A DNA stretch of 64,000 bases from Cohnella rhizosphaerae (GTDB lineage: Bacteria; Bacillota; Bacilli; Paenibacillales; Paenibacillaceae), in NCBI RefSeq assembly GCF_029525575.1, contig NZ_JAPDIA010000003.1, positions 648,214 through 712,213 of the forward strand, read 5' to 3'. The translations under genes and the position numbers were made by a program. Of this stretch, positions 54,898 to 64,000 are shown piece after piece; positions within the stretch are counted from its first letter, which is position 1; every line of letters begins with the position of its first letter. Below the pieces are notes generated by a model. The model saw nothing but the letters and a program-made list of their open reading frames with translations. It did no database searches and had not been told where the DNA came from.

Positions 54898-55083
54898 GTG
54901 GAATTATCTAAAGATGAAATTCAGTTAGGCATGCAAGTGAGATGGATAAGCTGCGAAGAAGCTATTGCTAAAGTGCGATATCCGATCGAAAACTGCGAGG
55001 ACTATTCCACGCGATTCATGGTTCTTAGAGACCGCAACATTTTAGAGCTTGATTCTCGATGTTTGGACAGCAGCGTTGCGTAG
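54898..55083 (+). pseudogene. Nudix hydrolase C-terminal remnant (tentative)
   Basis: A 61-residue frame from a GTG. The stretch VRWISCEEAIAKVRYPIENCEDYSTRFMVLRD resembles the end of Nudix hydrolases (a W-x-S-x-EEA turn, then a helix ending in FMVLRD). The catalytic Nudix box is absent and nothing upstream supplies it, so it is probably the tail of a truncated gene at the edge of the AT-rich insert. It could also be a chance frame. Confidence 0.35.
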
Positions 55084-55100
55084 AAATGGAGGAACCGGAT

Positions 55101-55556
55101 ATGCGCATCAGACAAGCGTATGCGGAAGACATCGGTGCACTCATTCGCATGCGCTGGGAATTCACGCTGGAGCATCAACCTGATGTAAGCGACGAATTCG
55201 AGTTGTTTGCAGCCGAGTGCAGAACGTTTTTGGAAGAAGCGATTCGCGGCGAGCGGTGGCGCATTTGGCTAGCGGAGGTTGAAGGCGTCATCGCATCGCA
55301 CGTGTACATTCAATTGATCGATAAAGTGCCGCGGCCAGGGCGAAAAACGTATCCGTTTGCCTATATGACCAATGTTTATACGGATCCTGCTTACAGATCG
55401 CAGGGAATCGGGAGCGAGCTGCTCAAGGCGATTCGGACGTGGGCGACGGAGAACGAGTTTGAATTCATCATCGTCTGGCCGAGCGAAGAGAGCAGGGCGT
55501 TCTATGCGCGAAACGGCTACACGCTATGCAACGACCCCATGGCGCTTCATTTATAA
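55101..55556 (+). CDS. GNAT-family N-acetyltransferase
   Basis: 151 residues. The acetyl-CoA motif RSQGIGSELL near residue 100 and the later FIIVWPSEESRAFYARNGY are typical of GNAT enzymes. The substrate (amino acid, antibiotic, peptide or protein N-terminus) cannot be read. ATG 55101 has GGAGGA upstream; earlier in-frame starts at 55059 and 55086 lack a site. It follows the putative Nudix remnant and precedes a truncated gene end, so it lies at a junction. Confidence 0.85.
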   Translation: MRIRQAYAEDIGALIRMRWEFTLEHQPDVSDEFELFAAECRTFLEEAIRGERWRIWLAEVEGVIASHVYIQLIDKVPRPGRKTYPFAYMTNVYTDPAYRSQGIGSELLKAIRTWATENEFEFIIVWPSEESRAFYARNGYTLCNDPMALHL

Positions 55557-55577
55557 GCAAAAGCAAGCCAGACGTAT

Positions 55578-55687
55578 GAATTCCCCCTTCCGAACATACC
55601 GTGCAAGTAATCGGTAATTTACCAGAGTACGAAGGGCAGGGGCGGCCATGGTTGGAGGCTATGCGGAAAAAGTATGGCGGCACATGA
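55578..55687 (+). pseudogene. C-terminal remnant of an unidentified gene
   Basis: The frame ending in TGA at 55685-55687 reads IPPSEHTVQVIGNLPEYEG followed by QGRPWLEAMRKKYGGT. It looks like a real protein C-terminus, but it is closed upstream by a stop at about 55577, right after the GNAT gene. The stop codon overlaps an ATG of the GH105 frame as ATGA, a typical operon junction. I infer that a larger upstream glycan-metabolism gene was deleted or interrupted, leaving its 3' end. Confidence 0.45.
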
Positions 55688-56690
55688 TACGGGATCACGC
55701 GGGGAATTGGGGGGATGGACATCGATCACTGGGACTGGGTCCCGGGGGTCGGCGTGATCGCGCTGCTGGAATATTACGAGGCGACGCGCGATGAGCGGGT
55801 GCTCGCGTATTTAAAAGACTGGATGCGCCGAAATGAAGCGAAGGCCCAAGAGAAGACGGTGATTAATTCTATCGCGCCTTTTGCGATTTTTCCTGCGCTC
55901 TACCGCCTGACGGGGGGATGCCCATTTCAAGGAGGAGGCGGTGCGCGTCGCCGAATGGCTGCTGCACGAGGCGCCGCGTACGCGCGAATCGGCGTTCGAG
56001 CATACGGTGACGGAAAACGTGGCGTTTTCCGAGCAGGTGTGGGCGGATACGATCTTCATGGCGGTGCTGTTTCTGGCGCGAACGGCTTCGCTGACCGGAA
56101 GCAAGGCTTACGCCGAGGAGGCGCTTCGGCAGGTGATGATTCATCTGCGCTTGCTGCAGGACCCGCGGACCGGCGTGCTATTCCACGGCTGGAACTGCGC
56201 TTCGGGCGATCATATGTCGGGCGCGCGCTGGACGCGGGCGAACGCCTGGATTGCCGCAGGCGTTCCGATGATCGCAGCGGAGATCGACGGGCTGGTCGAC
56301 CTCCCGCAGGAATTAAAGGAGCGATACGCGCGGCTGATGCGCGGGCTCCTCGCCTATCAGCAAGAAGATGGGCTATGGAGCACGGTGATGGACCGGCCCT
56401 ACTTTTACAGGGAAGTGTCGGGCAGCGCGGGGATTGCTTACGGATTGTTGAAAGCGATCGATATGAAGCTGGCTGGCGACGAAATGGCGTACGCGGCCGG
56501 AGCGGAGCGCGCCTATCGCGCGATTGTCCTTTATATCACGGATGAGGGCCTAGTCAATGGGGTATCCGGCGGCACGCCGGTAATGCCGACGATCGAGGCG
56601 TACCAGGATGACGTTCCGACGTATCCGACCCTGTACGGGCAAGGCCTCGTGCTGATGCTGCTCGCGAAGATATCGCAAAGGAGCGCGTAG
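55648..56690 (+). CDS. Glycoside hydrolase family 105 (unsaturated rhamnogalacturonyl hydrolase type; frameshifted)
   Basis: About 347 residues. An (alpha/alpha)6-barrel enzyme that removes the 4,5-unsaturated uronic acid left by polysaccharide lyases. Family-like stretches: MDIDHWDWVPGVGV, EHTVTENVAFSEQVWADTIFMAVLFLAR, HGWNCASGDHMSGARWTRANAW. G6 runs at 55709-55714 and 55912-55917 break the frame; five G each restores GNWGMDIDHW and LTGDAHFKEEA. ATG 55648 or ATG 55684 may be the start. No signal peptide, so cytosolic. Ends 3 bases before the next gene. Confidence 0.82.
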
Positions 56691-56693
56691 ATC

Positions 56694-58423
56694 ATGCGGA
56701 ACGCCGAGCTTCTCGCCTTGATTCAAGCGAAGGATCAAGCTTACGATGCCGACGTCAAGCTCGTTCGGGTCCCTTTGACGAAAACGTATCACACCGCGTT
56801 AAAGCCCGATCGGCATCCCTTCGTTTACGAGCTGTATGTCTCGACCTGCTATGCGTTCGACCTGTTGCAATACGGCGGCGAGGCATACGCCGAGCGGGCG
56901 GCGGACATCCTGGAGGTCGTCGTTGCCCGGCAGGATCGGGATCCGAGTCGTTCGACGTATGGGATCTGGCCGTATTTCGCCGAAGAGCCGCTGGACGAGA
57001 TGGATCGTCCCGACTGGAATATGGCGGATTTCCATGGCAAGAAGCTCGTGCTTATCTTGAAAAACCACGCCGCTTTACTTCCGGCTTCGCTCATCGCCAA
57101 GCTGCGCGACGCCGTGTACCATGCCTGCCAGGCGATCATCCTTCGCAATGTCGGCCCGCATTACACGAACATTGCCATCATGGGGGGCGCTCGTCACGCT
57201 GCTCGGCGGCGAGCTGCTCGGCCAGGAGGAGATTCGAAGCTACGGCGAGCGGCGTCTTCGAACATTCCGCGACTACACGAAGGCCATCGGTACGTTTTCG
57301 GAGTACAACAGCCCTTGCTATACGCCGATCGCGATTGAAGAGCTGCATGGCATTTACGCCGAGTCGGGCACGGCCGGGGCGGTAGCGGACGCGGAGGAGT
57401 TGCTGGACCTTGCCTGGCACATGATCGCGAAGCACTATCACCCTGCGACGGGCGCGTGGAGCGGTCCGCACAGCCGGACGTACGCGACGCAGCTGCGGCC
57501 GAACGAAAGCGCCTTTCTTCAAAATGCGCTTAAACGGGAGCCGGAGCGAGAGCAAGGATTAGAGGAGGAGTCGAGGCCGGGAAAGAGACACATTCGTTGC
57601 CCTGAGAAATACCGCTATCTGTTCACCTCAACGGAAGAGCGTTACTTCACGGAGCCGACGCTGAAGGCGGACGAGGCGGGCTATCAGAACTACGCAACGA
57701 CGTATCAAAACGAGCGGCTGTCGCTTGGCAGCTATACGTCGGGAAGCATGTGGAACCAGCGCCGCAACCTCGTCGGCTATGTGGCATGCGGAGCCGGCGA
57801 TGCCGTGTCAGTCCAGCTCCAGTTTTTAAAGGACGGCAAGGACTTCTGCTCTGCGGTTTTCACGGGCGTGCAGTCGCGCGGGTTGGCGCTGTTTGCCTTT
57901 AATCTGGCGACGGATAACGGGGGGCTGGCATCAGGAACTCGACCTCATTAACGGCAGGTTCCGAGCGACAGACTTGCGCATCCGGCTCCTCCTCGGCGGC
58001 CATGCGGCGAAAGTGGAGCTGCCGACGGCGCAGACGGGCGCTGGGTTCGTGACCTTAATCGGAGAGACGACGTTGCGGTTGGAGGCGGTCGTCGACCGAT
58101 CGGATTACGGCGAGCTCCAACTGCAAGTAGAGCGAAGCGAGGAAGGCCTAGGCCTGGACTATGTGATCTCGACGGGCGAGGAGCGGGATTTAGATTTTCA
58201 CGCGCTGGAGCGCGCGGTCTGGATTTTTGCGCTGTCTCTCGGCGAGGTTGGGCCGTTGCCGACCGTCGATATCCAGGAGAACGAAGCGTGGCTGACCGCA
58301 TCGATCCTGACGGACGACGGCGTGGCAGCCATCACCGTGCCGCAGAAGCCGCGGAAGACCGGCGAGCTTTACAAGGAGAATAAGGTTCAACTGTCCCCGG
58401 CTTTGCTGGGGCAAATGAAGTAA
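56694..58423 (+). CDS. Large protein of unknown function, probable alpha-toroid plus beta-domain (frameshifted)
   Basis: About 575 residues after correction. I do not recognise the family. The first ~270 residues look all-helical (for example YELYVSTCYAFDLLQYGG and KLVLILKNHAALLP), followed by beta-rich sequence such as RLSLGSYTSGSMWNQRRNLVGY. That layout recalls polysaccharide-lyase or heparinase-like enzymes. No signal peptide. G6 runs at 57182-57187 and 57919-57924 break the frame; five G restores NIAIMGALVTLLGGE and TDNGGWHQELD. Coupling to GH105 suggests action on uronic-acid-containing oligosaccharides (inference). Confidence 0.65.
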
Positions 58424-58452
58424 AGCAATGCGCGATGAGAAATGAGTAATGA

Positions 58453-58500
58453 GATAAGCCTTCAACGCTGCTACGGCAGATTGGAGGCTTTTATCATTTT
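58453..58500 (+). terminator. Terminator after the GH105 operon
   Basis: ATAAGCCTTCAA and CTGC pair with GCAG and TTGGAGGCTTTTAT, followed by a T-rich tail. Confidence 0.7.
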
Positions 58501-58544
58501 TTCCGCACGTAAAAATAATGCACAAATGCGTAACGAGATTACGC

Positions 58545-58572
58545 TTGCAAGCGGGTGCTTTTCGATTATGAT
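58545..58572 (+). promoter_or_regulatory. Promoter of the second two-component system
   Basis: TTGCAA at 58545-58550, a 16-base spacer and TATGAT at 58567-58572, about 90 bases before the kinase gene. Confidence 0.55.
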
Positions 58573-58664
58573 ACAGGCAGGGTTCTATCCAAAAAAAGTC
58601 GAAATGGAAGACGACGGCGGACAGATGGATTCCTCATGATCATGCATAAGGAAGTGGGAGTGGG

Positions 58665-60413
58665 ATGCGGCATTTCCTTCATCGTTCTTTTTACACGAAA
58701 ATCCAGGCATCCTTCTTGATTTTGATTTTTCTTCCGATGGTATTCATCTCCTTCATCAGCTATTCCACCACGCAAGGCATCGTCAAGGACAAGATTCAGC
58801 TCAGCAACCAATCGGTGCTTACCGTCATGGCGAAGGACATCGAGAAGATGCTCGACGATATCGCGTACGCCTCCAATTTTTTCGTGCAGGACAAGCAGGC
58901 GCTTGACCCCCCTCCGAACGTTTCGGACGATCAAAAGCATCGACAGCTCGCGGAATTACGCGGCCTATCAGCAAATTAAGGACTTCTTCAGCCAGGTGTC
59001 CGTCAAGACGATGAATACCGATATTTTTATGTTCGTTGCAAATGAGAGCGATTTCATCGCGGAGTCGTCGGAAACTTGGACGCTGACCCCCCGCGCAGAT
59101 CGAGAAGAGCTGGCATGACGTGAAAGGGCGGGTCAACAAGGACAATCCGAAGGTGCTGCAGTGGCTCGGCACGGTCAAAAGCGATGACGAACGGGAGCCG
59201 GACAACTACTTCATCGCGAGAGCGCTGAAGGATCCGGCAGACAACCAATACTTGGCCACCCTGGTGATCGTCATTTCCAGCAACTATTTCGGCAAGCTGT
59301 TCGGCCAGGTCATGTCCGGCAATATGACGTTGACCGACGCGAACGGCGACCTTATCGCTGCCGGTCCGATGGCCGCATCCACGGGAGGCGCTTCGGCGTC
59401 GGGCGAGATTCGGAACGCGGTGGCCATTCCCAAGTCGGGATGGTCCCTGACCTACGCGAATTCGAAAAAAGAAGTCACCGGGCAAATCTCGCGGACGTTT
59501 TTTCTTTCGATTTTGATCGTCATTCCGTTTTGCGTCGTGTTTCTATTCATCTCGTTCTATGTGGCCAAGCGGCTGCATCGTCCCATCCGCAAGCTGCAGA
59601 CCGGCGTCAAGCAGTTCGGCAACGGCAACCGGAACATCCGGTTCCAGGCGGAGGGGAACGACGAGATCGCGGATCTCGGCAGAACGCTGAACCGGATGCT
59701 GGACCAGATCAACGCGCTCATCGCCGACATCGAGCAGGAGCAGGAGCAGAAGCGGGTGCTTGAGCTGCAGGCGTTATATTCCCAGATTCGGCCGCATTTT
59801 CTGCTCAATACGCTGAACTCGATCAAATGCAGCCTGGTCCTGCACGACGATACGGATCACAGCCAAAAAAATCGATTCGCTCATGAGTCTCTTGAGAGCC
59901 TATCTGCAATTCAACGAGGCGTCTACGCTGCGCAGCGAATGCAAGCTGCTTGGCCACTATGTGGAGATCATGCAAATGCGAAACGATATTCAGCTGCAAT
60001 TCGATACGCGTCTCTCTGCCGATGTCGCGGACTTCGGCCTGCCGAAGCTGCTGCTTCAGCCGATCGTCGAGAATGCCATCGTGCACGGCTTTATGGATGA
60101 GGGCCAGAGTCCCCGTATCGAGCTTCGGGCCGAGCAAGAGGCAGGCTACGTCCATATCGAGATCCAGGATAACGGCTCGGGGATGGAGGAAAAGCGAATG
60201 AACGCGTTCAACGCGCTGCTTCGGCAGCCGGAAGCCGATTCGGCGGACGACTACAAGCGGGTCGGTCTCCTCAACGTCCTGAGAAGACTTCGGGCGACCT
60301 ACGGCCCGCAGGCGGACATGCGCCTGATGCCAGGCGAGCTCGGCGGGTTGAAGGTATGGATCGCGATTCCGATGGGGAGGAAGGATGCGCATGCTCAAAG
60401 CGATGCTGGTTGA
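58665..60413 (+). CDS. YesM-type sensor histidine kinase (frameshifted)
   Basis: About 581 residues after correction. Membrane segment at residues ~14-36 (ASFLILIFLPMVFISFISY), an extracellular sensor domain, a second membrane segment near 284-306 (FFLSILIVIPFCVVFLFISF), HAMP, then the phosphoacceptor motif RPHFLLNTLNSI (Arg replaces the usual Asn before PHF), N-box PIVENAIVHGF and G1 box QDNGSGM. Runs C6 58907-58912, C6 59087-59092 and A7 59865-59871 each carry one extra base; correction gives ALDPLRTF, LTPAQIEKSW and HSQKIDSLMSLL. It overlaps its regulator gene by 23 bases. Confidence 0.85.
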
Positions 60414-61955
60414 CGACGACGTGCCGATGCTCAAATATTTGGCCAAGCTGGTCCCCTGGCGGGAGCTGGGTCTCGAGATCGTCGCGCAGGCCCATTCGGC
60501 GAAGCGCGCGCTGCAGCATTTTCGCGAGACGGCGCCGGATTTGATCGTAACGGATATCGGCATGCCGGGAATGGACGGATTGGAGCTCGCGCAGGCGTGC
60601 AAAAAGCTGAATCCCGAAGTGCGGCTCATTTTTCTCACCTGCCACGGAGAGTTTCACTATGCCCGAACCGCGGTCAAGCTGGAGGCGGTCGATTATTTGC
60701 TCAAGGACGAGTTGACGGCGGAGCAACTGCGCGACTCGCTTCAGAAAGCGGTCCAGCTCCTGAAGGAAGAAAAGGAGAGCCGCAGGGAGCTGGCGTACAA
60801 GCAGGATTTGCTGAAAAACCGCGAAGTGCTGAAGCAGCCTTTTTTCAAAAGCTCATGTCCGGCTCCGCCGACGCCGGGATGCTCGCGTACGGGCAAAGAC
60901 TGGGCATCGACTGGAAGCACCCGCAATTCATAATGGCGATCGGCACGATTCGATATCGCTCCTTTACCGGCCGATTCCGCTATACGGACACGGACCTGCT
61001 GCTGTACGCGATCGGCAATATATCGGGCGAGCTGCCGCTGGAATCGATGACGGTCACGACCTTTATCGATCCGAACGGAGGCTTCGTCTGCGTGGCCAAC
61101 TATCAGCCTTCCTTGAGCCTGAAAGGCATGGAGTCGTTCGAACGGTACTTGCGGACGCTGACGGACAAGGTCGGCGCGTATCTGGGCATCGAGGTCTACC
61201 TGTCGTACGGCAGCCCCGTCAAAGACCTCGCGTCGCTTCGGCAGCAGTACAAGAAGCTGAAGGAATGGAACCGGTCTTCGTATTATGACGGTCCGGTCTT
61301 CGGCCATATGCCGCCGTACGACGCCAAGCCGTGGACGAGCGATGTCTGGAACGCCGTCAGCGCGGAATGGGAGCAGCTACGCAGGTCATTCAAGGATCAC
61401 GACGAGCCATCGGTCGACGCCTTATTGAAGCAAATTCAACAGAAAGCGGCGGAGCTGCGTCTCGAGCCGGAGGAGTGGAAGCTCAGGTCGTCCCAATGGA
61501 TCCGGGTGCTTGAGCTCGATGACAACCGGAACAGCGACAACGCTTTTCACGAATGCCTGGTCAGGACCGTAAGGCTGGAGGATACGATGCATCTCGTCCG
61601 CACGAAAATCGGCGAATTGTTCGTCACGAAGACGCCTCCCGTCGACCGGAAGCCGAAAATCCAGCAGATCGAACGCTTCCTATCGGAACATCTGTCCGAG
61701 AATTTGTCGCTGGTCGACGTGGCCCACCATCTTTATTTGAACCCGAGTTATTTGTCGCGCTACTTCAAGCTGGAGACCGGCATGAATTTTACGGATTTCC
61801 TCCATCGCTTCAAGATGAAGCTGGCGTGCCAGATGCTCAAGGGCAAGCAAGAGAACATCGAGACGATCTCCATCAAGCTCGGGTACGCGGATCGCACGTA
61901 CTTCTCCAAAATATTCAAAAAATACGTCGGCGTCAGCCCGAAGGATTACCGGTAA
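60391..61955 (+). CDS. AraC-type response regulator (YesN-like; frameshifted)
   Basis: About 522 residues after correction. The receiver domain has DDD near the start, phosphoacceptor Asp in LIVTDIGMPGMDG and Lys in DYLLKDEL. The C-terminal AraC DNA-binding domain is intact (LSLVDVAHHLYLNPSYLSRYF and IETISIKLGYADRTYFSKIF). Here the break is a loss: A4 at 60847-60850 should be A5 to give FFKKLMSGSAD. ATG 60391 is 10 bases after GGAGG; ATG 60385 is only 4. It probably controls the permeases and binding protein that follow. Confidence 0.87.
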
Positions 61956-62057
61956 GCGAAGTAAATATTTTGCACAAAGGAGTAAAAATCGGTACGCCTC
62001 GTTCAAGCCGGAAGTGGCCTATAGTAAACCTATCAACCATTTCCGAGCGAGGTGAGC

Positions 62058-63004
62058 ATGTTGGAAAAGACGATGGTCGAAGCCGGGATTCCGGCTTACC
62101 GATCGCAACGCAAGTATTGGAACAACGAAAGAAAAGAGACGCTCGCCGCCTGGCTCTTCCTGGCTCCGGAGGTCGTCGGCGTGCTGCTGTTAAGCGTTTT
62201 TCCCATCCTGTTCTCGCTCTTTTTTGAGCTTCTGCGACTGGAATCTGGTGGGCGGCCTCTCCGCCATCGAATGGGTGGGGCTGGACAATTACCGGGCGAT
62301 GCTGGGCGACGACAAGATCTTCATGGCTTTGAAAAACAATATCGCCTACACGGCGTGCGTCGTGCCGGTCGGGATCGTCCTGGCGCTGCTCCTCTCCGTC
62401 GTCATCCACTCCAAGGTGTACGGGAAGGAATACTTCAAGGTCGCCTTCTTCATCCCCTATATCTCCTCCATCGTCGCGATCGGTGCGGTGTGGAGCGCTT
62501 TGTTCCATCCGTCCCAGGGTCCGATCAATCGGTTCCTGATCGGGCTCGGCATCGCGAACCCGCCGAAGTGGCTGGCCGACACGAACTATTCGCTGACCGC
62601 GATCATCGTCATCGCGATCTGGGCGGCGCTGGGATACCAGATCGTCATCTTTATCGCCGGCCTGTCCGGCATCCCGGAGGAGTTGTACGAAGCGGCGGAC
62701 ATCGACGGCGCGAATCAGGCGCAGCAATTTGCCAGAATCACGCTCCCCCCTGCTCGGCCCCACGCTTTCCTTTCTGATCATCACCACGCTGATGGCCTCC
62801 TTCAAAGTATTCGACCTGATCGCCTTCCTGACAGACGGCGGGCCGAACGAGTCCTCGACGGTGCTCGTGTATCGCATCTACGACGAAGGCTTCCACAATT
62901 TCAGAATGGGCTATGCGTCGGCCATCTCCTGGCTGCTCTTCCTAATCGTCGGCGCGATCACGCTGATCACGTGGAAAATCCAACGAACGAAGGTCGAGGA
63001 ATGA
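62058..63004 (+). CDS. Sugar ABC transporter permease, MalF/UgpA type (frameshifted)
   Basis: About 314 residues with six membrane segments (first: TLAAWLFLAPEVVGVLLLSVF). The EAA loop reads YEAADIDGANQAQQFARITLP. T6 at 62220-62225 and C6 at 62745-62750 each carry an extra base; correction gives FPILFSLFLSFCDWN and ITLPLLGPTLSFL. The start is ATG 62058 or TTG 62061 behind GAGGTG. It differs from the LplB type of the first locus, so the two importers belong to different subfamilies. Confidence 0.87.
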
Positions 63005-63017
63005 GGGGGAGAACGGC

Positions 63018-63854
63018 ATGATGACGCGAAAGCGCAAAGCATTCAAATGGCTGACGACGGCGGTAATGGGCGCGATCTCCGTGCTGTTCCTGACGCCGCT
63101 GATCTGGATGGCGTCGTCGGCAGCCAAATACGAGAAGGACGTCATGGTTTATCCGATCCAGTGGATTCCCGCGCATTGGAACTTCGCGAACAATTTTAAG
63201 GAAGTGTGGATGAGCAACGTCCCGTTCGGATTGTTCTACTTCAACTCGCTCAAGCTGGCTGCCGCCATGACGCTGCTGACGCTCATCGTCTCGTCGATGT
63301 CCGCGTTCGCGCTGGCCAAGCTTCGGTTCAAAGGGCGGAACCTGGCGTTCGGCTTGCTGCTGTCGCTCATGATCATCCCGAACGAAGCGACGCTCGTCCC
63401 CCGGTATCTCCTGCTCAAATGGTTTCATTTGTACAATTCGCACATGGGCTTGATCGTCATGGGGATGTTCTCGATTTATTTCACTTACCTGCTGCGCCAG
63501 TTCATGATCGGCATCCACCAGGACTACCTCGAGGCGGCCAAGATGGACGGCGCCGGTTATACGCTCATCTTTCTGCGGATCATGCTGCCGCTGTGCAAGC
63601 CGATTCTGGCGACGGTCGGCATCATCAAGTTCATCTGGAGCTGGAACGATTACCAGGGCCCGCTTATTTTCCTGATCCGCAAGGAGCTGTACCCGATCCC
63701 GCTCGGCATGCAGCTGTTCAAGTCCGAATTCGCCGACAACGTGTCTTTGACGATGATGGCTTCGCTGTCCGCCATCGTGCCGCTGCTCGTCGTGTTTATC
63801 GTGCTTCAGAAGCAGGTCATTCAAGGGATCTCGCTCGGCGGCGTGAAGGGATAG
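63018..63854 (+). CDS. Sugar ABC transporter permease, MalG/UgpE type
   Basis: 278 residues with six membrane segments; the EAA loop reads YLEAAKMDGAGYTLIFLRIMLP. The protein ends with VIQGISLGGVKG, typical of this partner family. It follows the MalF-type permease by 13 bases and is uninterrupted. GGGGGAG precedes the ATG. Confidence 0.92.
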   Translation: MMTRKRKAFKWLTTAVMGAISVLFLTPLIWMASSAAKYEKDVMVYPIQWIPAHWNFANNFKEVWMSNVPFGLFYFNSLKLAAAMTLLTLIVSSMSAFALAKLRFKGRNLAFGLLLSLMIIPNEATLVPRYLLLKWFHLYNSHMGLIVMGMFSIYFTYLLRQFMIGIHQDYLEAAKMDGAGYTLIFLRIMLPLCKPILATVGIIKFIWSWNDYQGPLIFLIRKELYPIPLGMQLFKSEFADNVSLTMMASLSAIVPLLVVFIVLQKQVIQGISLGGVKG

Positions 63855-63958
63855 AAGTCAACAAAGCGCACAAAAAACAAAAAATCGTCCACATCCGGGC
63901 GGCTTGCCCGATTGTACAATTTGAACTGTAACGCACAATGAACGAGGGGGAAAACGAA

Positions 63959-64000
63959 TTGAAAAAAACAAGTGCCGCTATGCTTGGCAGCATCCTGATC
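63959..64000 (+). CDS. Start of a substrate-binding lipoprotein, cut by the window edge
   Basis: Only 14 codons are visible from a TTG start behind GAGGGGG (8-base spacing): basic KK followed by TSAAMLGSILI, which looks like the beginning of a lipoprotein signal peptide. A binding protein is expected after the two permeases. An in-frame ATG at 63938 precedes the ribosome site and is less likely. Confidence 0.55.
   Translation, partial: MKKTSAAMLGSILI

Noticed and set aside
51770..55600. Complete prophage or integrative element at ssrA
   Set aside because: No integrase, structural or replication genes are present; only scars of the attachment site and one cargo-like gene.

Overview
The window looks like chromosome of a GC-rich, endospore-forming member of the Bacillota, most likely Paenibacillaceae (Cohnella or a GC-rich Paenibacillus; this is inference). 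Supporting signs are the conserved order hisIE-prs-TPR-trxB-glk-rapZ-yvcK-whiA-HPr, CggR control of gap-pgk-tpi-gpmI-eno, a CtsR-type clpP promoter, an Sda-like sporulation checkpoint gene, the backbone secG-rnr-smpB-ssrA, a BclA-like collagen protein, and two YesM/YesN plus LplB/YtcP-type carbohydrate systems.

Layout. 1-8.7 kb: end of the histidine operon, PRPP synthase, thioredoxin reductase, glucokinase and the rapZ-yvcK-whiA-HPr block. 8.8-11.4 kb: a SIMPL-domain exported protein, an Sda homologue, clpP and tRNA-Arg(CCG). 11.6-19.1 kb: the glycolytic gapA operon with its CggR operator, then eno. 19.3-40.4 kb: a glycan-utilisation locus made of sensor kinase, AraC-type regulator, ABC importer, GH3, GH38, GH125, a clan GH-A enzyme and a second GH38. 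The GH125/GH38 pair points to alpha-mannosides (N-glycans or mannan). 40.9-45 kb: a sugar isomerase-like protein, catalase and the collagen-like protein. 45-51.8 kb: secG, rnr with a very long basic tail, a pyrB lodged between rnr and smpB, smpB and tmRNA. 51.8-55.1 kb: an AT-rich insert at the 3' end of the tmRNA gene carrying one XPD/DinG-type helicase. 55.1-64 kb: a GNAT protein, then a second carbohydrate locus with GH105, an unknown large enzyme, two-component system, two permeases and the start of a binding protein.

Two window-wide observations matter most. (1) At least five intergenic repeat arrays with unrelated sequences share exactly the same 51-bp period (about 26.5, 32.4-33.0, 40.4-40.6, 48.7-48.9 and 50.3-50.4 kb), and most units carry a short inverted repeat. 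I know of no named family that explains a fixed period with variable sequence. (2) Fifteen otherwise well-preserved genes are broken by about 25 one-base indels, nearly all an extra base in a homopolymer run. These look like sequencing or assembly errors, so I give each gene as one reconstructed CDS and state the breakpoints.

Functional labels are from motif and family recognition by reading only; no searches were run.
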